Below, in pieces: positions 44,570 to 56,989 of a DNA stretch of 64,000 bases. The DNA comes from Reticulitermes speratus (lineage: Eukaryota; Arthropoda; Insecta; Blattodea; Rhinotermitidae), in the NCBI GenBank assembly GCA_021186555.1, contig JAJKFL010000427.1, positions 22,617,238-22,681,237 of the forward strand. The letters are read 5' to 3'. A program made the translations under genes and the position numbers. The notes beneath the pieces were generated by a model, which saw only the letters and a program-made list of their open reading frames with translations, was not told the DNA's origin and did no database searches. The stretch's first letter is position 1; the number at the start of each line of letters is the position of its first letter.

Positions 44570-44830
44570 TGGCGCGCGGTGGTCTAAGGCGTGGGTCTGC
44601 GGCCCCCTCGCTTGCTGGATTATGGGTTCGAATCCCCCCGGGGGGCATGGATGTCTGTCTTTTTGTGAGTGTTGTGTGTTGTCGGGTTTAGAGGCCCTCT
44701 GCGACGGGCTGGCCACTCGTCCAGGGGAGTCCTAACCAAGAGTGGTGTTGTCTCAAGTGTGTGATCGCGAAACCTCGAAAAATAAAGGAACCTAGGCCCC
44801 CTGGGGGCTGTCGAGCTATAGGAAAAAAAA
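44570..44830 (+). mobile_element. tRNA-derived SINE, fullest copy
   Basis: The tRNA-like head has an A-box in GTGGCGCGCGGTGGTCTAAG (44569-44588) and B-box GGGTTCGAATCCC (44624-44636). The body runs through ggggggcatggatgtctgtc, gagtcctaaccaagagtgg and gcgaaacctcgaaaaataaa to ATAGG plus an A tail at 44817-44830. SINEs of this type are transcribed by RNA polymerase III from the internal boxes and moved by LINE enzymes. The 25.3-kb copy is a second member. Confidence 0.8.
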
Positions 44831-44974
44831 ACCTTCCTTTTTCATTGCATGACAGTTATTATCTATAAATAATTTCTCATCTAATGTTATTATCATAAAT
44901 TTAAATGCATATAGCATTATCGCGTTACTTTCCGTTACTTAAAAACTGACCTAAAGAAAAGGACCCTTTTTAAA

Positions 44975-45130
44975 ACCTAGGCTTAGATGGGACCATAATA
45001 TTAAAATTAATCTTGAAGAAGAGAGACGAGAGAATGGAACAGATTAATCTGCTTCAGTATAAAAACCAAAGGCATTCTCTTTTAAGTGATACGGAACCTA
45101 CGGCTTCCATAACAGGCGGGGAAACTTCCC
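44975..45130 (+). pseudogene. LINE 3' tail fragment
   Basis: The sequence aaacctaggcttagatggga followed by taatattaaaattaatcttg and later cggcttccataacagg parallels the 57060-57360 copy (cctaggcatagagaggaaga, cattccataacagg). It is the same LINE tail family in decayed form. Confidence 0.4.
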
Positions 45131-45464
45131 ATTTCTGCCCAACAAAGATGCTTTTCTTTTCAATAATGAGTCTGTTCCCAAAATTGAGTTAGCAAACTGC
45201 CGGATCCAACTTCTATGTTTCCTGTGAACAATGGAAGCATGAAAAAGGGGGTCAGTCATGGGAAAGTCATCCTCGGTTTGCCATGAAGAGTATGGTCGAG
45301 AGGACGTAGATAACCATTCATTCTTAACTTCGGCAATAGATGAGCCCGAATGGTCATTTTTAAAATTGCAGTGACTTATACCCCGGAACGACAGCCACCG
45401 GTACCGATTGACTAGGAGGCTGAGCGGCCAAACCTTACTTCAAAACATGTAACTTCCCTGTCAA

Positions 45465-46065
45465 ATAAAAACATGTCCCGGTCCACTAGCCAATCAAAAA
45501 TTTACATGATACCTGTCCAAAACAAAAATGTCATGGGACCACGCCCCAACCAAACATTTACAGTACCACACAATACAAAGACATTGTACACCGGGACCAC
45601 TGTCCCCAATCAAAACATGTACACGTACCACTGTCACAATACAAAACATGTACATGTACCACTGTCACAATACAAAACTGTCACTACCAGTGTCACAATA
45701 CAAAACATGTACACGTACCACGTCACAATACAAAACATGTACACGTACCACTATCACAATACCAAAAAATGTACACTACCACTGTCACAATACAAAACAT
45801 GTACCCCTACTACTGTCACAATACAAAACATGTACACGTACTACTGTCACAATACAAAACATGTACACGTATACTGTCACAATACAAAACATGTACACGT
45901 ACCACTGTCACAATTTCAAAAAATGTACAGTACTACTGTCACAATACAAAACATGTACACGTACCACTGTCACAATAAAAAAACATGTACGCTTACCACT
46001 GGTCACAATACAAAACATGTACGTTTACCACTCGCACAATACAAAAACATGTACCCCTACCATTA
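45465..46065. repeat. Tandem repeat, about 31-bp unit, about 19 copies
   Basis: Unit: cacaatacaaaacatgtaca plus cgtaccactgt. Copies vary by one-base indels and a few substitutions; the edges are more divergent. No coding meaning; frames across it (His/Tyr/Thr-rich) are translation of the repeat. Confidence 0.92.
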
Positions 46066-47133
46066 TATACTTGGTACACACTTTATATGTTTTCTGTACA
46101 TTTCAGCACATTTTAAAACGATTTCAATAGTGCAATTAACTTTCTAAAATTTTAATTATTAATTCCTAAATTTATTCGCGAACCCACCAGCGATCATCCG
46201 CGTCCCCACCAGTGGAAATGCGTAACACCGTTTGAAAGCAACTGACATGAAATAGAACCAAGGGTAGAAAAATGTTTCACAGACAAATTTTAACGAATTT
46301 ATGACTAATTTACCAAAAATTATGTTAAAGATAGTTTTATGTTTCCTGACATAAGAAAGGGCCTACGTCACAGGTATCGTGAATAGTGTATGGCGTAACA
46401 ATGCTCCCACCCCTAATACTGCACGACAATCATGCTGGTTACATTACTTACTAGGAATTGAAAGATACTGCATGTGGGGGAGCCTCCAGTGACAGTGGCT
46501 TAAAATTATACGCCTACAGGAATTAATTCTTTCGGAGTGTGTTAAGCTGGCGCGCGCAACGGACACACTCACACACACAAGGTATCATAATACAGTACGT
46601 CAATTTTATTCATAAAATAATAAATTTAGGTTAAGATCTCTTATGTTCATCTCATCTACAGGGTGACTGTAAAGGAATAACCAAAAAGGGAACTGGCTGT
46701 CTCATAAATGGAACAATATACTGTTACAATTCTGTCAGCATTTCAAACCCCATACACTCCATCAGGCCACAGCACTTCGTACGCGCTACTGTAACCCAGA
46801 AGATATAGGCCAACACTTGACTTAAGGCTTTAAGAAAATAGCTGAAAAAATATCTCGAATTTTTGTTTCCACTATCTTATTGTCTTGGTTTTCATTCGAA
46901 TACATCAGCAGAATGTTTTTCACCACGTTCGAATTGTCGTTGTCACGCCAGCATGATTCCTGAAAACTTTGTGCTGCCATTTCAATCCACAAACAGAAAC
47001 CCTCATGAACAAACGGGTTTAAGTTTAAACATGACACTAAATGGTAAAATACTGGCTTTAAAAGGCAAAGAATCTGTAGCAGTAAGCACTAAATTTTAGT
47101 GTGTTGTTGAACGGAGAAACCGAAATTTATATA
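46066..47133. other. Non-coding stretch
   Basis: A possible transposon end, cagggtgactgtaaaggaat at about 46660-46679, has no visible partner. Small frames at 46820-47099 have no recognisable motif. Confidence 0.35.
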
Positions 47134-47313
47134 GAGTCGAACCCGGTTATAACGACATCGGTTTATGCGACCCCTCGTATAATGCGTCAGATATTGTGTG
47201 GTACCATTAATTCCTCACTGTTAACACATTATATCCCTCGGTTATAACAACACTCGTTTATAACGACATAAAATATTCAGTCCCTTTCATAACGTTAAAA
47301 CCGAGTTCGACTC
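47134..47313. mobile_element. pogo/Tigger-like MITE, 180 bp
   Basis: Ends GAGTCGAACCCGGTTATAAC and ccgagttcgactc are inverted repeats flanked by TA (47132-47133 and 47314-47315). The termini resemble the CAGTCGAAC type of pogo-like elements. There is no coding sequence. Confidence 0.7.
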
Positions 47314-47740
47314 TACATATTTTAGTTAGATAGAATAAACTAAAATTGGTGAAATATCTGGCATTGACGCCTGGTCTATATAAACTTAGCGTCAATTGCC
47401 ATGAATAGAATTTGTCACGGAATTAATAAAATATCAAATCAACGCCTTTTTTTTTTAAAGACAAACCGTTCTGCTGATTACTGCGACTTGGATGTCTGTT
47501 AGGAAGTTGTTGAGTCCACAAACACAAAATTTTCCAAGCTCCCTTACTTTGAACTTAATACATTTCGATTTTTCTGTCAATAAAACTGCGTCAAAATTTC
47601 GTAATGTTCATACCGACCGTCGGGGTAACCTGCCAACTCACAGGGGGCAATCCGGTGGTTTACACGGAGCTTAACGTATTTTCGTTTAAATTAAATATGA
47701 AATTCTGAGGGACTGTCACTCTTGAAAGGACATTCATATA

Positions 47741-47924
47741 CAGTCGAACTCGATTAAAACGTCATGAAAGGACTGAATATTTTGTGTCTTTATAAAAGAG
47801 TTTTGTTATAACAGAGGAATATAATGTTATGGTTCCAGCGATAAATTAATTTGGTACAAACATAATATCTGTTGTTATAGTCTAGGTGTTTTGTAAACCT
47901 ATGTCGTTATAAGCGGTTAGACTC
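47741..47924. mobile_element. Second pogo/Tigger-like MITE, 184 bp
   Basis: Begins CAGTCGAACTCGATTAAAAC and ends tataagcggttagactc, flanked by TA (47739-47740, 47925-47926). It lies in inverted orientation to the 47134 copy, judging by the shared inner block (actgaatattttgtgtcttt against its complement there). Confidence 0.65.
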
Positions 47925-48239
47925 TATTTCAATTGCCTGTCAGTATGTTCTTTTAGACACTGAGGGGTTTAATTTATGCACGATTTTAAGGGACTTCATA
48001 CGTGAATATAAGTGAGGCCGGAGGATGTCATTTGTTAAAACCTGTCTCATTCGTCGTTACATAATTGTTAGATCTAGGAATTTTGCAACTGCAAATGGTG
48101 TACATTTTTGCTCAATACTTCCAATTCGTAAACATGGCGGCCAAGTGGGTAGCACTTATGCTCCTAGTTCCGGAATTCAAAGTTAAATCTCGGTTCGGAG
48201 ACGAAGGCTTTTCCCGTTTCCGGTTCATCGAGCATCCAG

Positions 48240-48425
48240 AATGAAAATAAGGTCTGGATCTTCTGCAATATTACGCAGCCGTCGAAGAAAATTTCCTTTA
48301 CCGACGTTTCGGGACAACGTATCGGTCCTATCTTCAAGGGACTTCTTGGCCCTTGAAAAAGGGACCGATACGTTGGGTGGGAACGTCGGTAAAGCGTTAA
48401 AACGTAAGCAGCGTCTTTAAAAAAT
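48240..48425. mobile_element. Palindromic hairpin-family element
   Basis: Two inverted arms around tcttcaagggacttcttggcccttgaa carry taccgacgtttcgggacaac and its complement. The minus-strand arm reads CCCUUGAAGA, GGACC...GUCC stem II, CGAAAC, GUC, GGUAAAG. Target duplications could not be defined. Confidence 0.55.
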
Positions 48426-50825
48426 TTCTAAAGCAATAAATTTCATATCGTTAGGCATTAAGTTTCTTTTTCAGTGATCTTGCTTGCAGGGTGTTCGATG
48501 CAGACCGCAACACATAGGCATTCCTGCAGGTGTTTTCATTTTTTGTCAGCCCCAGTGACATTACCTTCAGACATTCCTGTAACTAGAAACACAAACAGAT
48601 GACAGAATAATGCCCTGCACATTAAGGGGGTTGGTTCGGATAAGCAGTTTTATCAGACGGGGCTTGGCGGTGTGATTGTGGGGGCAGAGAGGGGGTTGAA
48701 GGTCGGCGTAGTAGCTTCCCGCGGTGGGCCAGGGACGGACTGCCCCTCGTACCCCACTGGGTTACGAGGAGTTATAGTGGCGGGGAAGGGGGGAACAAGC
48801 ACCATCAGACCCGACAGCAGCTGTATTTTTTACTGGCACAAATCGCGTACACATCGACACACACACACTAAAAATGGCAACCCTGTCTTCACTTTGAATT
48901 TGATTGGGTTTTGTGACAGGCTACTGAAAGCAATTCAATACGATAGTTTGAAATTCATTTGTAATAGTTCCGTCCGAAAAGGTATTCAGAGCCGTGAGCA
49001 GAACAAAACCCGCTCAGCATTTGAAATATGTTATTAGGACCAGAAGTAACAGAAGGCATGGTGTAAACAGATACGTGCAAACCTTCGGAAGGAAGAAGAT
49101 ACAGCGCGAAATAAGCAAAACGTGAGTACTAGCTACGAACAGTTTAAACAATATTAGCTGAATCGTCTTGTACTTAATAAAAGAATATTCCATGTGTATT
49201 GGCATTTTTAGCAAATCATCACTCTTCTTGTCATATCGGCATCAGACCCCATTTGGGGGTCAAGTAATTTTAATTTTACACGTAAGCATATTTCTTTGTG
49301 ATACAATTTATATATAAATTGTGTTTTTAACCTCAAAAATATTCAACTTTTTTTTTCCAAGGCTTTGTATGAAGAAGAATAAATTCTTCGCACCTGCGTA
49401 GTGTTATGCATGCATGGTCTTTAAATGTATGAAATTAGAAATATTTTGTAGTTCACAATGCCCTCTTCCTCTATTCTTTCCTCATCACCAATCATCACAG
49501 TCACTACGATTAATTAAGCTCTTTTCCTCTTCCGGTTTCAGTTATTTTTTCTTAATGTTTACTGGCCTCGTTTTCTTTATGGTTTCCCTCCATCACACAG
49601 GTTGTCTTCGCCATGACAGTTGTATCCTGGAACCCCAACCTCCCCACCTGCATTCTATTTTTTCAGCACTTTCACAGCAAATGTGTGTTTATCTGTGTGT
49701 GTATGTGTTTGTGTTTTTGGGTTTTTTTTTTGTAATAAGAACTTAAAAGTCAAAGGTAATAATATAAAATTGTTTTATGATGCAAATAAATTACACGATA
49801 AAGGTCTGTGATTGGTTGGGGTTCATTTTTCATTCGACGCTGTCAGCCCAAAATAAACAACAGCCTGTAATAACGTTGCAAGGACATAGGAAAAAATACA
49901 GTACAGTCTGTGTATGTGAACCCCCTTCTTGCTCTGGAAATACCAAATCAATAAATAAGTGTTGTTTTTACTAATGCCGCAGTATTCCCAAACATCAGTT
50001 CGTAACTTAAGTCTCTTCTATAGTGCTGATGTTAACATTATTACCATCAATGGCGCATAGAAAAAAGAAAGGGAATTTAGTAAAAATTAGTGTAACAAAT
50101 TTTCGAGCCTTCTTTCACTATGTACGCAGTTGGCACGTAAGAAAATAAAACGTGTTAAAATCTCTGTTGTAATAAATGAATTTATAATCAACTAACACTA
50201 CGGAGCAGAGTTCGTCTTGCGAGTCCAATAGGTCTTTAACTAGTAAAGAAATTCCCGCGCAATTTATGGAACCCGAAAGTTTATTACCGTGTATACAACA
50301 GCCTGCCACTTGTCTATATCATGAGCCAGATCAATTTGTTCCACGCAACGTCATCGGTATTTGTTAAAGATCAATTTTCTGAACATAGTAACAATTAAAA
50401 ACTAAATATCTGATAAAAGTGTAACAGCACTAAACACAAATAATTTATAAATTAATTGTGTTTGTCAACTTACTAAATGTTTTTAAAAAAACGTTCCTTT
50501 TTCAATGTGAGCAAGCAACTTCAACATGGCTGTTCGGGTAAGACCGAGTCATGAGGGGTGTTCCCCTTTATTGCAAAAAATCTCTTTACAATACAGACAG
50601 CAGAAACTGACGTGTAGTCCATACGGTTATCCTGAAAGTAACGCACATGTCCATGACCGCTTTTGATCCAGTAATGCGTGTATAAAGAGAATTTTTCATA
50701 TTTTCTCAAAAATTAATTTTAATTTTAAAATAATAATTATCCTCGGTCTTGTGTCTAAATGAAACACAGTGCATACAAATTATTTTAGACACCTGATAAG
50801 ATAAAAAAATTCAAATATAATTTAT
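48426..50825. other. Non-coding stretch with a GC-rich island
   Basis: 48655-48820 is unusually GC-rich for this region and is open on plus for about 120 codons (48672-49037), but the frame has no recognisable motif. The rest to 50825 is AT-rich; an (AC) run sits near 48860. Confidence 0.35.
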
Positions 50826-50925
50826 TGAGGGTCTTCATTATACACATACTTAGGTATACATTATGGCACGACTTTTCGGTAGTTAGCCAATCCCATCTTC
50901 AAATGACTGGTTGTAAAGTACTGGC
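50826..50925 (-). repeat. Degenerate hairpin-type repeat end
   Basis: The minus strand reads UUUGAAGAUGGGAUUGGCUA and CUACCGAAAAGUCG, recalling the UUGAAGA...GAAA order of the hairpin families, without a closing stem I. Confidence 0.3.
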
Positions 50926-50929
50926 AAAA

Positions 50930-51445
50930 AGATAATGTAAAATTGTTTTACAATCACTAGCAGAAAAGTAATAAAAAAATAATTTATAATGATTTGGAAA
51001 AAAAATAAATTAAAACTGTTTGACAATTACCGCCCAAAAAAATAATAAAAAACTTTTTTATATAAGTGACAGAAACATAATATGAAAGTGTTATGATAAG
51101 GGCTGGAAGAAAAATAAAGGTAAAAATTTTTGTCCAAGACCGGCAGAAAAAAATACACAACTGTTATTAAAATGACTGGAGAAAATAAAGTTAAATTGTA
51201 GTTACAATAAAATAAAAAATTTAAAAAAATAATATAAAACTGTTATTATAAGTGGCAGAAGCTAATATAAAACTCTATTATAATGACTGGAAGGAAAACA
51301 AAAAAAAATTGGTGCTTCAGTGACCGACAGGAAAATAATATAAAAAACTCTATTATAATCACTGGAAGAAAATAAAAAAAAAATTGTTGCTAAATGACCG
51401 GCAGCAAAATAACATAAAACCGTTATAATAAATGGCAGGAAAATT
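50930..51445. repeat. Degenerate AT-rich tandem repeat, about 55-65 bp unit
   Basis: Blocks of the type aataatataaaactgttata, atgactggcagaaaaataa and ttgttacaatgaccggcag recur about eight times with heavy divergence. It stops about 100 bp before an assembly gap. Confidence 0.7.
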
Positions 51446-51541
51446 ACACAAAACTCTTTTCTATTATTAAAAACACCAATCACGAGAGAAGACTAATCTT
51501 TCTAACATCTTATAAGCTATATAATTTAATGACCTAAAAAC

Positions 51542-51641
51542 NNNNNNNNNNNNNNNNNNNNNNNNNNNNNNNNNNNNNNNNNNNNNNNNNNNNNNNNNNN
51601 NNNNNNNNNNNNNNNNNNNNNNNNNNNNNNNNNNNNNNNNN
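51542..51641. other. Assembly gap (100 N)
   Basis: Exactly 100 N, a placeholder for a gap of unknown size. The sequence to the right is visibly cleaner than that to the left. Confidence 0.99.
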
Positions 51642-53185
51642 AAAGAAACTGTGAGTCAATATGCAACCACTCCTCATAGCATGAAACTGCTTTCCCTTGA
51701 CATTTTAAAGACTTACTTCCTTTCATGGCACTTAAACATACTGTCTCCCTCCTTGCAACATCTGATTTCTCACAGTTTTCCTCCTGGAATGAAAGCACTA
51801 ATTGTGTGAATGTATAAACAAGGTCTAACAAGTTAAACTTGGTGTATGCAGGTCACATTGAGCTAGGAGAGTTCAGGTTGGGCTGCAAAATTTTAAAAAT
51901 AAAAACGTACAGTACTGTACATATTTGGCAAACAAATTGGGTAATTTTTTAAATTAATAATAATAATAAAAAAACAAGATGTTAGCTTCATAAGAATATG
52001 AAACTGCAAAGGGAGTTTCACTTAGCAATTCAGTAATGGAATGTATTATCTTATCCAATCAAACATTTTTATTTATAAATTGTAACCTTTGGGCCATATT
52101 CACAGTTTGTTTTGAAAAGTTTAGTAGACCACCAAAATAATTCAAATGGGCCATGCACAGCTTGTGGGCTGCCAGTTTGACACGCCTGGCTTATTTTATC
52201 ACACTTTCAGTATGACTGACCTTTGAGCATTAGAGAGGAGGATGATTAGTAAATTGGAAGTGATGTAAGAAGAAAACAGCCATGGTCTATGCTCAATTGT
52301 AATTCTGACATTTGAATAGTGTGACTCAGGAAAACTATAACAAATTTCAGTCAGATTAGTTGCCCTGCAGGCCAAGAAATGAAAGCAATATCTCCCAAAT
52401 GCAAGGGACAAGTGCTTCCTTTTCTACTTCTGCGTTTTGTTGTTATAATTTACTCTAATCAGTGATCTGCATCACATATTCTGTTTTCTTCCAAGGTTTT
52501 GGTGCTTCATTTTCCATTCTCAAACAAAAGTGATTATTGTCAAACTGTTGTTTCCAGCAAACAGCTATCTACCATTAGTGACTTCAAATAATTCAGTACA
52601 TGCTGTTTCTTGCACTTAAGTCCATAAATAAGTAAGAAACTAGTTACACCGAGCACAGTCTTCCTTCAGAGGCTACTAGAGGTCAGTTAGACATAAAGTT
52701 CTGCACCTTTTACATAACCTCAAATTCATCACCTTGCTCGCAACATCCTGCTACTAGTCCCTGCCCTGAGCTGAAAAAATGCAGCCCAACCCCTCCTGTG
52801 CTTATTTTTATCCATATTAATGTTATCCCCACATACATGCCCATGTTTCTTGACTTTATCATACTTCATTTTAATTCTGGGTAAACTGTTTAGCACTTAC
52901 ATAGTTCATGTTATTCATCTATCACAATGTAACTGCATGCCTTTATTAAACTCCATGTTCGTATGTTTCTGGATGAACTACTCACCTCCACTTTCTGTTC
53001 TCATACTCTCTCATTCCTCACAGTAAATTTGCAAAGGACAAAATTGGAAAGCAAATGTGCACATTTCCACTCTTCTTCAATAAGTAACTCCACAGAGCAA
53101 ATTTGCTTTTCATGGAACCTGAAGGTTCATTACCATGTTCACAACAGTCTGTCACTTAAGATATATTCATTAAACACCAACTAAT
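51642..53185. other. Non-coding stretch
   Basis: No gene supported. The sequence is low in recognisable repeats and could be intergenic DNA downstream of the gene ending at 61059. Confidence 0.35.
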
Positions 53186-53223
53186 GCACATAAACTTTAT
53201 TCACAATAGTTTATTCTTAAAAT

Positions 53224-53268
53224 TCCCCTATACGTATTTCGGTGGTTTAAACCACCATCTTCAGGGGG
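53224..53268 (-). ncRNA. Hammerhead-ribozyme-like motif, intact core
   Basis: Minus strand: stem I CCCC (53268-53265), CUGAAGA (53264-53258, a valid CUGANGA), one extra U (53257), stem II GGUGG/CCACC with loop UUUAAA (53256-53241), GAAA (53240-53237), a UACGUA stem III region, AUA as the cut triplet (53231-53229) and GGGG (53228-53225) closing stem I. All conserved core bases are present. As at 13884, one extra base sits at the foot of stem II. The surrounding repeat spans about 53190-53290. Confidence 0.5.
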
Positions 53269-53299
53269 TCACAGAGATTATTTAGCATAGACCATACAG

Positions 53300-56115
53300 T
53301 TATTACGTATGTGGTTACATCCATATATGTACAATATGAGTGGTCTATTATTGTCCACTTCTTACAGTATTGTAAAATAAGTTATTTTAAAAGGAGTAAA
53401 ATGTTGCTAAAATGATTACATAGCTTGTAGTCAATAAGAAAATTATTGGCAGTCTGGTCTTGAGGTTCTTTGTATGTGCATTTTAAATGCCATAAGAAGT
53501 CATCTGTATGTACTGGGTGGGCCGCATGACGTTCGTGTCGTGTGGTTGTGGTGCGATGACTGGTCAGTCATCGCACCGCAACCACACGACACGAACATGT
53601 TTCAATTTTGGAAATGTCTGCAGTCTTTGATTTATAACAAATGAACTTCAGTGACAATAGATAAGGAAACTTGGTATGAATTTGGACCCAAATAAATTAA
53701 AAATTCACATATTTGCTAATTAACATTTATTGTTTGAAGTTTAAATGCATATATTATGTGTAATATCAAATTAAAAGGTACAGCAACTAAATTAAGACAC
53801 TTTTTACATGATTATGTACACAGTAATTAATGAAATAATAACATAAAAATGCCAAATCTAAGTTCCATGTTGATATAAAACAAAATGGTCTCTCAGATCA
53901 TTCCAGCAAACCACCCTGCACAGGCTGAAATAGATGCTCCAACATAACAAATAGGTTCCAGTGTTCAGGTTTAACTGTGTGCTTTACATTACTTACAGTT
54001 TCCTTTGACAGGGCACCTTGAATGATGAAGACATATTTGAGCACAATATTTTGGATATGATGCAGAAGTTAAAAAACAAAACCGAATCTATTTACAATCT
54101 ACTTGTCTGCCTTTTCTTGGCTATAAACCCAAATTCATACTACAAATCATACACAAGGCTCCTCTGCTTGCAGAACTTCTCCAGATATGTTCTGTATTCC
54201 TTACAAAACAGTAACTTAATATTATCTGGAAAACAGAAGCCTTCACAGTTTGCCACTTAAATTCTCACACCTCAGGTAAGTACTCAGTGTACTGGAAGCA
54301 ATAGAACATTTCTTATGATTCACAGTAGTAATCTGAGATGTCAGTACAGAAAAAAGAACCTTCAAAGTGTGTCATTCAGTACAGCAGGGCAAGCCCTGCA
54401 ACTTACAATTATAAAACTGGCACCAGAACAGCTGAAGAGTTAGGATTCAGTCTCCATGCCAAGTACCATCAACATTACAAAAAACAAGAACTGACCACAA
54501 TTATTTCAGCATCACTCTGCTGAATACAACAGGTGCATAATAGGTAGCAAAGGCTCAGAGAAATGTGCTACCTCCATCTTCAAGGCAGAAAATATATGCA
54601 TCATGTTCCTCTGAAACTTTGGTGCCTACCTACAAAACTACATGATGTCACATTTCAAAAGCAACCAGTCTAAAGTTTTCACAGCAACTGAATTCAGTAA
54701 AACATTCTTGTGCTAGCAACTGTGGCAAGTAAACCAACGTTTCAAGAATCATCTCTGTTCTCATCACCACAGAAACTGAATACCTTGGATGTCAGTCTGT
54801 GTCACATACATACCTGCCCATCCCCTTGGCTCATAGTTGTTCACGAACCAATGAGGGCTGGTGGGCGGAGTCAAATGCTCACTCTGCTTGGTCCTGCTTC
54901 TTCAACATGTTAATCACGAAGCAGGACTATACTTTGCACAGACACTTGGAAGTGAGTATTCATTGAAACGTATTTGTAATGCTTGGAGCACTGGGTAAAA
55001 TGACGATTCTAAATAATTTAATCTAAACATAAAATATTTTAATTTTCAGCAAAACACAGTACCTTAAACGTACACTAAAATTTGTCATTTCAAATGCAAA
55101 CTCTATGGTGTTTGCTATGTATCAAATTATTACTTGCATATAACTTATGGAAGGTAACACAAATTTCATTTTGTGCAAATGTCAGGTAACAGGAGAGGTT
55201 ATATGGGTGAGGCGGAATGAATAGAACATAAGCATTTATACTGACATAAACAGGGTCTTAGGAAAAATATACAAAATATTCTAGGACTGATATAACACAA
55301 CTATTCAAGTAATAACAATAATGTTGAGAGTTTTTAAGTGTTTACACATACAATTCTGCAAGACATGAAATCAAAATTTCACCTGTAATGTAAAATATTT
55401 AATACAACTGAAGTAGCTGAAAAGGACTATTTTTATAATAATTTTAAACTTCCATTCCTGTCTTGGAGTACATGCTTCATACAATGCTTCATTACTTAAG
55501 TCGCATGTTGAGATACGTAGCTACATTTTACACTGTACACACCCAGTCACATAAACACAAACTATGCAGCACATTATAATCATTAAGTCATACATTACCA
55601 AGTTGCATTATTGCCTAAAACTACATATCTAATGTTATTATACTCATGTTTCAAAACAAATCTAAAGCTGTAACAGAAATAAATGCTACAGTTGGCACCA
55701 CAAAATGCCATCTTCTTAAAATGGCAATACCACATATTACACACTCTACGACCTGAAATTCATATTATCTGTAAGGTCTTAAACATTATGAGGTAGTCAT
55801 CTGTTTTGCTTTGGAAACAGTATGTTGACCAGCAAAATAACACTCAATGACAGTCTGTATTGGTTTCCACTGGACAGTTCTCACTACAGCAATTTCCTCT
55901 TACTGCGTAAAGAAATGTCATGTAATAATATTTTATACATTCTTCATACACTTGGTACAATGATATTTTCTTCTTAAAAGAATGAGACTGGAACATCGCT
56001 GTAAGAATTAGCAAACTGTTATCATGTATTTTATACACAGATTTGATACCTGTAGTAGCAGCATGCATTTGCAGGTTACTTAAACTTACATACATCTGCG
56101 CAAAGAAGCATCTCC
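53300..56115. other. Non-coding stretch containing one perfect hairpin
   Basis: Besides the hairpin at 53531-53596 there is a short inverted repeat (gtcctgcttc at 54891-54900 and gaagcaggac at 54918-54927). No coding evidence. Confidence 0.35.
53531..53596. repeat. Long hairpin: 32-nt arms, 2-nt loop
   Basis: The left arm starts gttcgtgtcgtgtggttgtg (53531) and the right arm (53565-53596) is its complement with a single mismatch; the loop is GT. The DNA is GC-richer than its surroundings. It resembles no family seen elsewhere in the window. Confidence 0.9.
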
Positions 56116-56119
56116 CTGA

Positions 56120-56350
56120 GATCTTCGCTCTTCTAGGATGTTACGCAGTGTTGATTGGTAGTTAGTTACCGACGTTTCAGGACAAGCTATCGGTCCCATC
56201 TTCAAGGGTCAAGAAGTCCAAGAAGGCCCTTGAAGATGGGACAAATAGGTTGTCCCAAAACATCAGTAACTAACTGCCAATCAGCACTGCATAACAGCCC
56301 AGAAGAGCAAACAGCTCACTTACACCGTGGCAGAAGCTTGAAATCACGCA
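56120..56350. mobile_element. Palindromic hairpin-family element
   Basis: Inverted arms around tcttcaagggtcaagaagtc; the minus-strand arm carries GACCC, UUGAAGA, GGGACC..GGUCC-like stem II, UGAAAC, GUC, GGUAAC. It ends gtggcagaagcttgaaatc, matching the 3' end of the 31269 copy. Target duplications are not clear here. Confidence 0.6.
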
Positions 56351-56622
56351 AGTGTCTGTCTCTTGTTGTCCATATCCTGCATTTTCAGGCTCTTTTTCCT
56401 TTGGCAATTGGATACAAAACTACAAACATAATGAATGAAAGTTCTCATGGCTATTATTGTAATGTGAAACTGAAGATTTGATGTAACACAGAACAATTAC
56501 TTTCCTTAACACAGCTCAGGGTGTTTTTACAACAGGCTGGAGGGGAGCAACTGGACCATGGAGAAAACTGGAGACAGATAAGATTCATATTCTGCACACT
56601 TCACCAAACATTATTTGGGTAA

Positions 56623-56824
56623 CCTTGATTTCAGGCTTCCGCCACGATGTTGATGAAATCTGTGGTCTTCTGGGTAATTACACGGTGTCGTGCGGTAATT
56701 ATTATTATTAAAGCTTTCCTACTTGGAATCTTGACCTGTGAAAATGGGACCGATACGTTGTCCCGAAACGTCGGTAAATAATTACCACACGACGCCGTGT
56801 AATTACCCAGAAGACCACAGATTT
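56623..56824 (-). mobile_element. Palindromic SINE-like hairpin element, 202 bp
   Basis: CATTATTTGGGTAA flanks it at 56609-56622 and 56825-56838 (14-bp perfect duplication). Arms of about 50 bp (tctgtggtcttctgggtaat and complement) surround cgatacgttgtcccgaaacg. Its one end is gatttcaggcttcc, the complement of the 31269 end, so it lies on the minus strand. Confidence 0.75.
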
Positions 56825-56989
56825 CATTATTTGGGTAATCACACTGAGAATGAGATGGACAGGGCATGTATACATACACTGCATGGGGAATGTGAGAAAT
56901 GATAAATTTAACTCTCCCGGGGGAAGGAAAAAAAAGAAATAAAAGGAAAGAAACAAAGAAGGAAAAGTAATGAGAGATCACTAGGGAGC

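Noticed and set aside
44569..44640. Functional tRNA gene
   Set aside because: A and B boxes are present but acceptor and anticodon stems do not fold properly, and the sequence continues into a SINE body.
45465..46065. CRISPR-like array of short repeats with spacers
   Set aside because: The units are contiguous without unique spacers and the genome is eukaryotic.
45473..46147. 224-codon His/Tyr/Thr-rich frame
   Set aside because: Pure translation of the 31-bp tandem repeat, open in several frames.
48672..49037. 121-codon frame in a GC-rich patch as a gene
   Set aside because: The frame is open but Gly/Arg-rich by composition and has no recognisable domain; kept only as a note in the non-coding entry.
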